Positions 18,246-27,621 of a stretch of 64,000 nt of DNA are shown here, piece by piece. The notes below the pieces were generated by a model. That model did no database searches and had not been told where the DNA came from. It saw only the letters and a program-made list of their open reading frames with translations. Position numbers and translations under genes: made by a program. Location: NCBI GenBank assembly GCA_041397845.1, contig JAWKVW010000005.1, positions 141,885 to 205,884 of the forward strand, read 5' to 3'. How positions within the stretch are numbered: the first letter of the stretch is position 1; the number at the start of each line of letters is the position of its first letter. The stretch comes from JAKPQE01 sp041397845 (lineage in GTDB: Bacteria; Pseudomonadota; Alphaproteobacteria; Rhizobiales; JAKPQE01).

Positions 18246-18554
18246 TCAGCCCTTCATCATGTTGATGTCTTCGACGGCGATGGAGCCGCGATTGCGGAAG
18301 AAGACGACGAGGATGGCAAGACCGATGGCGGCCTCGGCGGCGGCGACCGTCAGCACCAGGAGCGCAAACACCTGCCCGACGAGATCGCCGAGGAACGTGG
18401 AGAAGGCGACAAAGTTGATGTTGACCGACAGCAACATCAGCTCGACCGACATCAGGATGACGATCACGTTCTTCCGGTTCACGAAAATGCCGAAGATGCC
18501 GAGCGTGAACAGGATCGCGGCAACGGTCAGATAATGTCCAAGTCCGATTTCCAT
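18246..18554 (-). CDS. nuoK: NADH-quinone oxidoreductase subunit K
   Basis: NuoK is a small three-helix membrane subunit of complex I at the junction between the quinone site and the pumping modules. It has 102 residues, the normal size. The conserved glutamates lie in IVILMSVELMLLSVNINFVA and in LTVAAAEAAIGLAILVVFF, matching the buried acids important for coupling. It lies seven bases upstream of nuoL and 38 bases after nuoJ. Confidence 0.97.
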   Translation of the reverse strand: MEIGLGHYLTVAAILFTLGIFGIFVNRKNVIVILMSVELMLLSVNINFVAFSTFLGDLVGQVFALLVLTVAAAEAAIGLAILVVFFRNRGSIAVEDINMMKG

Positions 18555-18592
18555 GTGGCCTATCCCCCGTGGGACACCAGAACGGCGAGCGT

Positions 18593-19207
18593 TCAGATGC
18601 CCTTGCCCGATTCAACCTTGACCACCTCGATCGCGGTCGCCGGCCCGCGCGCGTTCTGCGCGGGGATGCTCTGGCGCTTGATCGCCGGACGATGGCGGAG
18701 CGTGAGAACGATGGCACCGATCATGGCGACGAGAAGCACCATGCCGGCAGCCTCGAAGAAGTAGACGTAGCGGGTATAGAGCAGCATACCCAGCGCCTTG
18801 GTGTTGCTGGCGATGTCGAGCGCCGGAATGGGCGCGACCGCCTCGGCCGTCAATTGCGGCGAGAGCGCATAGGCGCCGACAGCGAGAATGATCTCGCAGG
18901 CCAGCACCACCGCGATCACCGAACCGATCGGCATGTACTGCAGGAAGCCCTGCCGCAGCTCGACGAAATCGACGTCAAGCATCATCACGACGAACAGGAA
19001 CAGGACCGCCACCGCGCCGACGTAGACGACGACGAGGATCATGGCGAGGAACTCCGCGCCGGCCAGAAGGAACAGGCCGGCGGCGTTGAAGAACGCCAGA
19101 ATGAGGAACAGCACCGAATGAACCGGGTTCCTCGCGGCAATGACCATGAAGGCCGCGGCGATCAGCACGCCGGCAAAAATGTAGAAAAAGGCCGCCTGAA
19201 GGATCAT
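18593..19207 (-). CDS. nuoJ: NADH-quinone oxidoreductase subunit J
   Basis: NuoJ is a five-helix membrane subunit of complex I, here 204 residues. The family segment ARNPVHSVLFLILAFFNAAG and the third helix with EFLAMILVVVYVGAVAVLFL are clear, the latter being the helix that forms the pi-bulge. The gene follows nuoI after a 71-base gap and precedes nuoK. Confidence 0.96.
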   Translation of the reverse strand: MILQAAFFYIFAGVLIAAAFMVIAARNPVHSVLFLILAFFNAAGLFLLAGAEFLAMILVVVYVGAVAVLFLFVVMMLDVDFVELRQGFLQYMPIGSVIAVVLACEIILAVGAYALSPQLTAEAVAPIPALDIASNTKALGMLLYTRYVYFFEAAGMVLLVAMIGAIVLTLRHRPAIKRQSIPAQNARGPATAIEVVKVESGKGI

Positions 19208-19278
19208 GCCTTAAGCCCCCGTGTCATCCTTTTCGACCGCCGCTCACCCTGCAGCGGTCGCATGCGCCATGCCGCCTG

Positions 19279-19767
19279 TCAGCGGTAGGGCGCGTCCATC
19301 TCGATATTGCGCGCGATCTCGCGCTCCCAGCGCTCGCCGTTGGCGAGCAGCCGGTCCTTGGTGTAGTAGAGCTCTTCGCGCGTCTCGGTGGCGAACTCGA
19401 AGTTCGGCCCCTCGACGATCGCATCGACCGGGCAGGCCTCCTGACAGAAGCCGCAGTAGATGCACTTCACCATGTCGATGTCGTAGCGCGTCGTGCGGCG
19501 GGTGCCGTCGTTGCGGCGCGGGCCGGCCTCGATGGTGATCGCCTGGGCGGGGCAGATCGCCTCGCACAGCTTGCAGGCAATGCAGCGTTCCTCGCCGTTC
19601 GGATAGCGACGCAGCGCATGCTCGCCCCGGAAACGCGGCGACACGGCGCCCTTCTCGAAGGGATAGTTGATGGTCGCCTTCGGCTTGAAGAAATAGCGCA
19701 TCGACAGGAAAAACGCCGATACGAACTCCTTCAGGAAAAGCGATTTGGCGGCTTGATCGAGTTTCAT
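19279..19767 (-). CDS. nuoI: NADH-quinone oxidoreductase subunit I (2x 4Fe-4S)
   Basis: NuoI carries clusters N6a and N6b, passing electrons from NuoG toward NuoB in the peripheral arm of complex I. The product is 162 residues, the typical length, starting MKLDQAAKSLFLKEFVSAFF; an ATG five codons upstream is less likely. Two ferredoxin motifs are present, CIACKLCEAICP and CIYCGFCQEACP. The amphipathic N-terminus fits membrane association. It follows the 80-residue membrane-protein gene by 36 bases. Confidence 0.97.
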   Translation of the reverse strand: MKLDQAAKSLFLKEFVSAFFLSMRYFFKPKATINYPFEKGAVSPRFRGEHALRRYPNGEERCIACKLCEAICPAQAITIEAGPRRNDGTRRTTRYDIDMVKCIYCGFCQEACPVDAIVEGPNFEFATETREELYYTKDRLLANGERWEREIARNIEMDAPYR

Positions 19768-19803
19768 CGTCGTTCCGTTCAAACAAGAGCTTCGCGTGGC
19801 GGA

Positions 19804-20046
19804 TCAACCGCCGATCGTCAGGCCGAACCAGTAGCCGATAGCCATCATGGCGATGACGGTGACGACGAAAATGCCCTGGAAGATCAGGTCAAGTCGCCGT
19901 TCGGCCCTCTCGTTCTCCTCGATGCTCGCGAACCTCCTCCTCTCTCTCAGCTTTCCCCGGACTATCCCCGTGATGACGCGATAGTCGACTATCGCGACAA
20001 GCAGTCCGATCAGGGCGCCGACCACGCCAGCCAGTGATATGTCCAT
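19804..20046 (-). CDS. 80-residue membrane protein encoded inside the nuo operon
   Basis: I do not recognise this protein. It starts MDISLAGVVGALIGLLVAIV and has two hydrophobic helices (about residues 4-24 and 55-77). Between them is a strongly charged linker containing RGKLRERRRFASIEENERAE. It is wedged between nuoH (16-base gap) and nuoI (36-base gap) on the same strand, so it must be co-transcribed with complex I. It could be an accessory or assembly factor of the membrane arm, or simply a passenger. Nothing in the sequence shows cofactor binding. The start is set by the ATG nearest nuoH and the clear hydrophobic N-terminus. Confidence 0.8.
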   Translation of the reverse strand: MDISLAGVVGALIGLLVAIVDYRVITGIVRGKLRERRRFASIEENERAERRLDLIFQGIFVVTVIAMMAIGYWFGLTIGG

Positions 20047-20062
20047 CACCGCCAAGCCTCTC

Positions 20063-21133
20063 TTACGGCGCCCAACCGGTAATCTGGAGCACCGCTGCCA
20101 CCACGACCACCATTGCAAGCGACAGAGGCAGGAAGACTTTCCAGCCAAGGCGCATGAGCTGGTCATAGCGGTAGCGCGGCACCATTGCCTTCACCATGGC
20201 GAACATGAAGAACACCATGCAGACCTTGGCCACGAACCAGAACACGCCCGGCAGCCAGTTGAACGGCGGCAGGTCGACCGGCGGCAGCCAGCCGCCGAGG
20301 AACAGGATCGTGGTCATCGAGCACATCAGCATGATCGCGACGTACTCGCCGAGCATGAACATCATGTACGGCGTCGAGCCGTACTCGACCATGAAGCCGG
20401 CGACGAGCTCGGACTCGGCTTCCGGCAGGTCGAACGGCGGCCGGTTCGTCTCGGCAAGGGCCGAGATGAAGAAGATGACGAACATCGGGAACAGCGGCAG
20501 CCAGTACCAGTCGAGGAATGACAGCCAGCCGAGACCGACGGCGGTCGCCAGCCCGGTCTCCTGCGCCTTGACGATGTCGGTCAGGTTCAGCGAGCCGACG
20601 CAGAGCAGCACGGTGATGATGACGAAGCCGATCGAGACTTCGTAGGAAACCATCTGCGCGGCGGAGCGAAGGGCGCCAAGGAACGGATATTTCGAGTTCG
20701 ACGCCCAGCCGCCCATGATGATGCCGTAGACGCCGAGCGAGGAGATCGCGAAGAGGTAGAGCATGCCGACATTGATGTCGGCGACGGCCCAGCCCTCGGC
20801 GACCGGCACGACGGCCCAGGCGGCCAGCGCCAGGGTGGTCGACACCAGCGGGGCGAGCAGGAAGATGCCCTTGTTGGCGCCCGAGGGAACCGTCGGCTCC
20901 TTGAAGACGAACTTCAGCATGTCGGCGAAGGACTGGAACAGACCCCAGGGGCCGACGATGTTCGGACCGCGGCGCAACTGCACCGCCGCCCAGATCTTGC
21001 GATCGGCGTAGAGAATGAACGCGATGAGGACCAGCAGCACGACCAGCAGGATCAGCGCGTGCCAGACGACGCCGAGATGGAACGGCGAGATACCGACGCC
21101 GAGCAGGTACCAGAGGACATTGCCCAAAGTCAT
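20063..21133 (-). CDS. nuoH: NADH-quinone oxidoreductase subunit H
   Basis: NuoH is the membrane subunit that forms the entry to the quinone chamber in complex I. It has 356 residues with about eight to nine helices. The conserved loops are visible: ADRKIWAAVQLRRGPNIVGP, ADMLKFVFKEPTVPSGANKG, and the acidic quinone-channel loop AETNRPPFDLPEAESELVAG followed by VEYGSTPYMMFMLGEY. It is 15 bases after nuoG. Confidence 0.97.
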   Translation of the reverse strand: MTLGNVLWYLLGVGISPFHLGVVWHALILLVVLLVLIAFILYADRKIWAAVQLRRGPNIVGPWGLFQSFADMLKFVFKEPTVPSGANKGIFLLAPLVSTTLALAAWAVVPVAEGWAVADINVGMLYLFAISSLGVYGIIMGGWASNSKYPFLGALRSAAQMVSYEVSIGFVIITVLLCVGSLNLTDIVKAQETGLATAVGLGWLSFLDWYWLPLFPMFVIFFISALAETNRPPFDLPEAESELVAGFMVEYGSTPYMMFMLGEYVAIMLMCSMTTILFLGGWLPPVDLPPFNWLPGVFWFVAKVCMVFFMFAMVKAMVPRYRYDQLMRLGWKVFLPLSLAMVVVVAAVLQITGWAP

Positions 21134-21148
21134 TGCTCCCCCCTCCCC

Positions 21149-23236
21149 TTACTCGGCCGCCGCCGCGGCGCGGCGTTCGCTTGCCCGGCGGCTGAGATCG
21201 GCCATGACGGCCGAGGCGCGGGTGACCGGATTGGTGCGGTAGTAATCGTCGATGACACCGGCAAAGGCCTTGCCGTCGACATTGCCACCGCGATCGGCCA
21301 GGGCCGAGACGTCGGCGGCATCGCCTGCGGCGATGTCGTCGAGACCGGCCATCGCCGGATGCGCGGCGACGAGCGCGGTGCGCAGGGCGGCCAGCGAGTC
21401 ATAAGGCAGCTTCTGGCCGAGCGCCTCGGACAGGGCACGCAGCACGGCCCAGTCCTCGCGCGCCTCGCCGGGCGGGAAGACGGCGCGCGAACCGCGCTGG
21501 ACGCGTCCCTCGGTGTTGACGTAGGTGCCGGTCGTCTCGGTATAGGCGGCACCCGGCAGGATGACGTCGGCGCGATGGGCGCCGGCATCGCCGTGGCTGC
21601 CGATATAGACGACGAAGGTCGAGGCCGGGATTGCGGCCATGTCGATCTCGTCGGCGGCATGCAGGAAGAGCAGGTCGACACCGCCAGAGGTCATGGCGGC
21701 GACGTCCTTGCCGCCCTCGCCCGGCACGAAGCCGAGATCGAGACCGCCGACGCGGGCGGCTGCGGTGTGCAGCACGTTGAAGCCGTTCCAGCCGTCCTTC
21801 AGGGCGCCGACATTGACGGCGGCGCGGGCGGCGAGCGAAAGCACGGCCGCACCGTCCGGCCGGCAGAGCGCGCCCTGGCCGACGATGATCATCGGATGGC
21901 TGGCGTTCTTCAGCACGTCGGCGAAGGGATGGCGGCCCTCGGCGATCTCGGCAAGGCTCTCGGGGCCGGCGCCGATGTAGTCATAAGCGTAGGTCAGGTC
22001 GGCGGCCTCGCCGATGACGCCGACCTTGAGGCGGCCGCGATAGTAGTTCTTGCGGATGCGGGCGTTGATGATCGTCGCCTCGAGGCGCGGATTGGCGCCG
22101 ACGAGAAGCACGACGTCCGCGTCCTCGATGCCGAAGATCGTCGAATTGAAAATGTAGCTCGCCCGGCCGAGCGCCGGATCGAGACGGCTGCCGTCCTGAC
22201 GGCAATCGACATTGGCCGAGCCGAGGCGGGTGACGAGATCCTTCAGGGCGAACATTTCCTCGACGCTCGAGACGTCGCCGGCGATGGCGCCGATCCGGTC
22301 GGCAGCGGTACCCTTCGCCCTGGCGGCGACGGCAGCAAAAGCCTCGCCCCAGGAGGCGGCGGTGAGGCGGCCGTCCTTCCTGACGTAGGGCTTGTCGAGA
22401 CGCTGAACCTTGAGGCCGTCCCAGATGAAGCGCGACTTGTCGGAGATCCACTCCTCGTTCACGACCTCGTTGAGGCGCGGCAGGATGCGCATCACGTCGC
22501 GGCCACGGCTGTCGACGCGGATGGCCGAGCCGACCGCGTCCATGACGTCGACGGTCTCGGTCTTGGCCAGTTCCCAGGCGCGGGCCGTGAAGGCATAGGG
22601 CTTGGAGGTCAGCGCGCCGACCGGGCACAGGTCGATGATGTTGCCTTGCAGCTCGGAGGTCAGCGAGGCTTCCAGATAGGTGGTGATCTCGGCGTCCTCG
22701 CCGCGACCGATGAGGCCGATCTCGGGAATGCCGGCGATCTCGGTGATGAAGCGCATGCAGCGGGTGCAGTGGATGCAGCGGGTCATCACGGTCTTGACCA
22801 GCGGCCCCATGTTCTTGTCCTCGACCGCCCGCTTGTTCTCCTCGAAGCGGTTCGAGCCGATGCCATAGGCCATGGCCTGGTCCTGCAGGTCGCACTCGCC
22901 GCCCTGATCGCAGATCGGGCAGTCGAGCGGATGGTTGGCCAGCAGGAATTCGAGGGCACCCTCGCGGGCGCGCTTGACCATCTTCGACTTGGTCGAGACT
23001 TCCGGCGCCTCGCCGTTCGGCCCCGGCCGGAGATCCTTGACCGCCAGCGCGCAAGAGGTCATCGGCTTCGGCACGCCCTTCACCTCGACGAGGCACATGC
23101 GGCAATTGCCGGCGATCGACAGGCGCTCGTGGAAGCAGAAGCGCGGAACTTCGGCCCCCGCCTCCTCGCACGCCTGCAACAGCGTGTAGTCCGGCGGAAC
23201 CTCAATTTCCAAGCCGTCGATGTTCACTTTGGTCAT
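21149..23236 (-). CDS. nuoG: NADH-quinone oxidoreductase subunit G
   Basis: NuoG is the largest peripheral-arm subunit of complex I and carries several iron-sulfur clusters. The product has 695 residues, starting MTKVNIDGLEIEVPPDYTLL. The N-terminal 2Fe-2S motif is seen in RFCFHERLSIAGNCRMCLVE, the His-ligated 4Fe-4S in HPLDCPICDQGGECDLQDQ and a further 4Fe-4S in TRCIHCTRCMRF. The C-terminal two thirds belong to the molybdopterin-oxidoreductase fold, without cofactor-binding motifs, as usual for NuoG. The start is the ATG at 23234-23236; an upstream ATG seven codons earlier is possible. Confidence 0.96.
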   Translation of the reverse strand: MTKVNIDGLEIEVPPDYTLLQACEEAGAEVPRFCFHERLSIAGNCRMCLVEVKGVPKPMTSCALAVKDLRPGPNGEAPEVSTKSKMVKRAREGALEFLLANHPLDCPICDQGGECDLQDQAMAYGIGSNRFEENKRAVEDKNMGPLVKTVMTRCIHCTRCMRFITEIAGIPEIGLIGRGEDAEITTYLEASLTSELQGNIIDLCPVGALTSKPYAFTARAWELAKTETVDVMDAVGSAIRVDSRGRDVMRILPRLNEVVNEEWISDKSRFIWDGLKVQRLDKPYVRKDGRLTAASWGEAFAAVAARAKGTAADRIGAIAGDVSSVEEMFALKDLVTRLGSANVDCRQDGSRLDPALGRASYIFNSTIFGIEDADVVLLVGANPRLEATIINARIRKNYYRGRLKVGVIGEAADLTYAYDYIGAGPESLAEIAEGRHPFADVLKNASHPMIIVGQGALCRPDGAAVLSLAARAAVNVGALKDGWNGFNVLHTAAARVGGLDLGFVPGEGGKDVAAMTSGGVDLLFLHAADEIDMAAIPASTFVVYIGSHGDAGAHRADVILPGAAYTETTGTYVNTEGRVQRGSRAVFPPGEAREDWAVLRALSEALGQKLPYDSLAALRTALVAAHPAMAGLDDIAAGDAADVSALADRGGNVDGKAFAGVIDDYYRTNPVTRASAVMADLSRRASERRAAAAAE

Positions 23237-23253
23237 CGTCCGCGCCCCCAAAC

Positions 23254-24552
<1,299 letters not shown>

Positions 24553-24568
24553 TCTTCAGTCCCTCGTC

Positions 24569-25618
24569 TCAATCCTGGCTCGACGGCACGTCGCCGGAGT
24601 CGACGCGCTTCGAAAAATCGGTGTTGCCGCCCTCGGCAAGAACCGCGGCCTGGGCGACCCAGTCTTCCCGGTCGATGCGGCCGGGGAAGGACAGGTAGGT
24701 GCCGACCCAGCGGATCTCGGCACGGGTCCAGGCAGCGATCTGGCGGAAGTGGAAGATGCCGAGCTCGGCGAGCTTGGCCTCGTTGACCTTGCCGATGCCG
24801 CGAATGCGCTTCAGGTCGTCGGCCATGCCCTCGGGCGCGGCAAGACCGGCCGGACGGCTGCCGACGGCATTGGCCTTTTCCTCGGCGCTTGCGTCCTTGG
24901 GCAGCTCGGCGATGGCGGCGGCAAGGGCGGCCTCCTCCTCGTCCGGCGTCAGTTCGAGGCCGGAGGCAAGGGCGGAAGCTGCGGCCGGCGCCGGCGTGGC
25001 AGCCTTGCCATCATAAAGCGCCGCGTCGGTGAGGCTGGTCGCGCCGCCCTCGGGGCAGGAGAAATGCCGCTTCGACTGCGGTCCGGGGGTCGGCTTCTCG
25101 CCGCGGGCGAAGGTGTCGAGCAGCGCCTCGAAGGTCTCCGGCGTCAGGTCCTCGTAGGTGTCCTTGACGACCTGAACCATCGGCGCGTTGACGCAGGCGC
25201 CAAGGCACTCGACCTCTTCCCAGGAGAAGTCGCCATCGGCCGACAGCTCATGGGCATGTTCGGCAATGCGGCTCTTGCAGATCTTGATGATCTTGTCGGC
25301 GCCACGGATCATGCAGGGCGTCGTGCCGCAGACCTGAATATGGGCCTTCCTGCCGACCGGCTGGAGCTGGAACATCGTGTAGAAGGTCGCAACCTCGAGC
25401 ACGCGGATCGGCGGCATGCCAAGGAAGGACGCGATCCACTCGATCGCCGGCTTCGACACCCAGCCTTCCTGCTCCTGGGCACGCCACAGGATCGGAATGA
25501 CCGCGCTCTGCTCACGTCCGGGCGGATACTTCTTCAGCTGATCCTTCGCCCACGCCTCGTTTTCGGGCGTGAAAGCGAAGCTCTCGGGCTGTTCGTGATG
25601 GAGGCGGCGGACTGACAT
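24569..25618 (-). CDS. nuoE: NADH-quinone oxidoreductase subunit E with C-terminal helix-hairpin-helix extension
   Basis: NuoE binds cluster N1a in the NADH-oxidising tip of complex I. The core (residues 1-200) is a thioredoxin-fold 2Fe-2S protein with ligands C97 and C102 (VCGTTPC) and C138 and C142 (ECLGACVNAPM). At 349 residues it is about twice the E. coli length. After an alanine- and glutamate-rich linker (about 205-265) comes a segment DDLKRIRGIGKVNEAKLAEL, a helix-hairpin-helix fold like that of predicted flap-endonuclease-like domains. Such an extension occurs in other Rhizobiales NuoE proteins; its role is unknown. The start MSVRRLHHEQ is preferred over an ATG four codons upstream. 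Confidence 0.95.
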   Translation of the reverse strand: MSVRRLHHEQPESFAFTPENEAWAKDQLKKYPPGREQSAVIPILWRAQEQEGWVSKPAIEWIASFLGMPPIRVLEVATFYTMFQLQPVGRKAHIQVCGTTPCMIRGADKIIKICKSRIAEHAHELSADGDFSWEEVECLGACVNAPMVQVVKDTYEDLTPETFEALLDTFARGEKPTPGPQSKRHFSCPEGGATSLTDAALYDGKAATPAPAAASALASGLELTPDEEEAALAAAIAELPKDASAEEKANAVGSRPAGLAAPEGMADDLKRIRGIGKVNEAKLAELGIFHFRQIAAWTRAEIRWVGTYLSFPGRIDREDWVAQAAVLAEGGNTDFSKRVDSGDVPSSQD

Positions 25619-25630
25619 TCTTCTCTCCAC

Positions 25631-25984
25631 TCACTCCGTCGCGTAGTTCATCGGCAGACAGGTCGACTCGCCGAGCGGCGTCCAGTCAGGCGAGAACGGC
25701 ACGAAACGGCAGACGACGTGCGACTTGCCCTTTTTCAGGTAGACAAGATCGAAACTGCGATCGCCGGCATCAGTGACGGCGATGACCTCATAACCCTCGT
25801 CGAGCAAGGTCGCGAGGGGTTGCTCGAGGGCCGGGGCGGCGAACGCCACGGCCGGCAGGAGCGCGCCGGCAAGGCCGGCGGCACGACCGAACGCAAGCGC
25901 CCGGCGCCGGCGCGCAGCAACGCCCCTCTCCCGCCGGGCGGCGGAAGCGGCAGCGAAGCGATGCGGGCGCGGCAGCGCGGTCAT
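25631..25984 (-). CDS. 117-residue exported protein between nuoD and nuoE
   Basis: This protein is not recognised. Its ATG overlaps the nuoD stop as TGATG, so it is translationally coupled to complex I genes. The N-terminus is rich in arginine, then has a hydrophobic stretch (ALAFGRAAGLAGALLPAVAFAA, split around residue 40) suggesting export with cleavage near residue 49. The mature part of about 68 residues contains DEGYEVIAVTDAGDRSFDLV and VYLKKGKSHVVCRFVPFSPD, with two cysteines (VVCRF and ESTCLP) that might form a disulfide. It ends 12 bases before nuoE. A periplasmic product from within a nuo operon is unexpected. Confidence 0.75.
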   Translation of the reverse strand: MTALPRPHRFAAASAARRERGVAARRRRALAFGRAAGLAGALLPAVAFAAPALEQPLATLLDEGYEVIAVTDAGDRSFDLVYLKKGKSHVVCRFVPFSPDWTPLGESTCLPMNYATE

Positions 25985-27174
25985 CAGCGGTCGACCTCTC
26001 CAAACACGATATCGAGCGAGCCAAGGATCGCGGCGACGTCCGCCAGCATGTGACCCTTGCACAGGAAGTCCATGGACTGCAGATGGGCGAACCCCGGCGA
26101 GCGGATCTTGCAGCGATACGGCTTGTTGGAGCCGTCGGAGACGAGGTAGACGCCGAACTCGCCCTTCGGGGCCTCGACGGCGGCGTAGACGTCGCCCTCG
26201 GGAACGTGGAAGCCCTCGGTGTAGAGCTTGAAGTGGTGGATGAGCGCTTCCATCGAGCGCTTCATGTCGCCACGGCGGGGCGGCGCCACCTTGCGGTCGA
26301 TGGAGGTGACCGGACCCTTGCCGGACGGCTCGCGCAGCAGCGCGATGCACTGGCGCATGATCTTCACCGACTGGCGCATCTCTTCCATGCGGATGAGATA
26401 ACGATCGTAGCAATCGCCGTTCTTGCCGATCGGAATGTCGAAATCGAGCTCGGAATAGCACTCGTAGGGCTGGCTCTTGCGCAGATCCCACGGCGCGCCG
26501 GAGCCGCGAACCATGACGCCGGAGAAGCCCCAGGCCCAGGCATCCTCGAGGCTGACGACGCCGATGTCGACGTTGCGCTGCTTGAAGATGCGGTTCTCGG
26601 TCAGAAGGCCCTCGATGTCGTCGCAGACACCCAGGAACGGATCACAGAACGCCTCGATATCGTCGATGAGCTGCTCGGGCAGGTCCTGATGGACGCCGCC
26701 GGGGCGGAAGAAGGCGGCATGCATGCGCGCGCCCGACGCCCGCTCATAGAAGATCATCAGCTTCTCGCGTTCCTCGTAACCCCACAGCGGCGGGGTCAGG
26801 GCGCCAACGTCGAGCGCCTGCGAGGTGACGTTGAGCAGATGGTTCAGCAGCCGGCCGATCTCGCAATAGAGCACGCGGATGAGCTGGCCGCGGCGCGGCA
26901 CCTCGATGCCGACGAGCTTCTCGATGGCGAGGCAGAAGGCGTGCTCCTGATTCATCGGCGCGACATAGTCGAGCCGGTCGAAATAGGGGATCGCCTGAAG
27001 GTAGGTCTTCGCCTCGATCAGCTTCTCGGTGCCGCGGTGAAGCAACCCGATATGCGGATCGGCGCGATCGACGACCTCGCCGTCCAGCTCCAGCACGAGA
27101 CGCAGAACGCCGTGCGCAGAGGGGTGCTGCGGTCCGAAGTTGATCTGGAAGTTGCGGAGCTCGCTCTCAGCCAC
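25984..27174 (-). CDS. nuoD: NADH-quinone oxidoreductase subunit D
   Basis: NuoD is the 49-kDa-type subunit that forms, with NuoB, the quinone-reduction site of complex I; it is related to NiFe-hydrogenase large subunits. It has 396 residues, starting MAESELRNFQINFGPQHPSA. The quinone-site histidine lies in FGPQHPSAHGVLRLVLELDG, and other conserved parts are LHRGTEKLIE, YFDRLDYVAPMNQEHAF and PKGEFGVYLVSDGSNKPYR. It is separate from nuoC, as usual in alphaproteobacteria, with the thioesterase gene between them. Confidence 0.98.
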   Translation of the reverse strand: MAESELRNFQINFGPQHPSAHGVLRLVLELDGEVVDRADPHIGLLHRGTEKLIEAKTYLQAIPYFDRLDYVAPMNQEHAFCLAIEKLVGIEVPRRGQLIRVLYCEIGRLLNHLLNVTSQALDVGALTPPLWGYEEREKLMIFYERASGARMHAAFFRPGGVHQDLPEQLIDDIEAFCDPFLGVCDDIEGLLTENRIFKQRNVDIGVVSLEDAWAWGFSGVMVRGSGAPWDLRKSQPYECYSELDFDIPIGKNGDCYDRYLIRMEEMRQSVKIMRQCIALLREPSGKGPVTSIDRKVAPPRRGDMKRSMEALIHHFKLYTEGFHVPEGDVYAAVEAPKGEFGVYLVSDGSNKPYRCKIRSPGFAHLQSMDFLCKGHMLADVAAILGSLDIVFGEVDR

Positions 27175-27189
27175 TTCTTTGCCCCATCC

Positions 27190-27621
27190 TCAGGCGCCGG
27201 ACGATCGCCGGCGCGCCTTTTCCGCCACACGGGCGTTGAACTTGTCCCAGACGACCACGGCGCGCTCGTGCCGGCCTTCGCCGATGAGATCGTCGCCGTC
27301 GTGGGCGCTCACTCGAAACCAAACCCTGCGACCCTCGACCCGCTCCACCTCGGCGTCGACGACGACGAGATGGCCGGGCGGCGTGGCCGCCAGATGCGAG
27401 ACATCGACGTGGGTGCCAAGGCTGCCCTCGCCTGCCTCCAGATGCGGCTCAAGGAGCTGGACACAGCCCCACTCCAGAAGCCCCACCATGAACCCCGTCG
27501 CGAAGACTTCCGGCATCGCGCGGAAATGCGCGGATTCCGGATAAAGCGCCGGGACCGTCTTCGTGCCGTCCACCCGGAACTCGAAGCGATGCTTCAGGCC
27601 GGGCTTCAGGGTGTCCTTCAC
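27190..27621 (-). CDS. FlK-like hotdog-fold acyl-CoA thioesterase inside the nuo operon
   Basis: This 143-residue protein closely resembles FlK, the fluoroacetyl-CoA thioesterase of Streptomyces cattleya. From memory of FlK the alignment needs no gaps: catalytic Thr42, Glu50 and His76 (VFATGFMVGLLEW and VDVSHLA), Gly69 and Arg120 (GEGRHERAVVVWDKF) are all present, and Phe33 is kept. The lid residue Phe36, linked to fluorine recognition, is Met36 here, so a broader acyl-CoA substrate is more likely. The GTG start at 27619-27621 is chosen because GTGA overlaps the nuoC stop. It lies between nuoC and nuoD and should be co-expressed with complex I. The substrate is unknown. Confidence 0.85.
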   Translation of the reverse strand: MKDTLKPGLKHRFEFRVDGTKTVPALYPESAHFRAMPEVFATGFMVGLLEWGCVQLLEPHLEAGEGSLGTHVDVSHLAATPPGHLVVVDAEVERVEGRRVWFRVSAHDGDDLIGEGRHERAVVVWDKFNARVAEKARRRSSGA

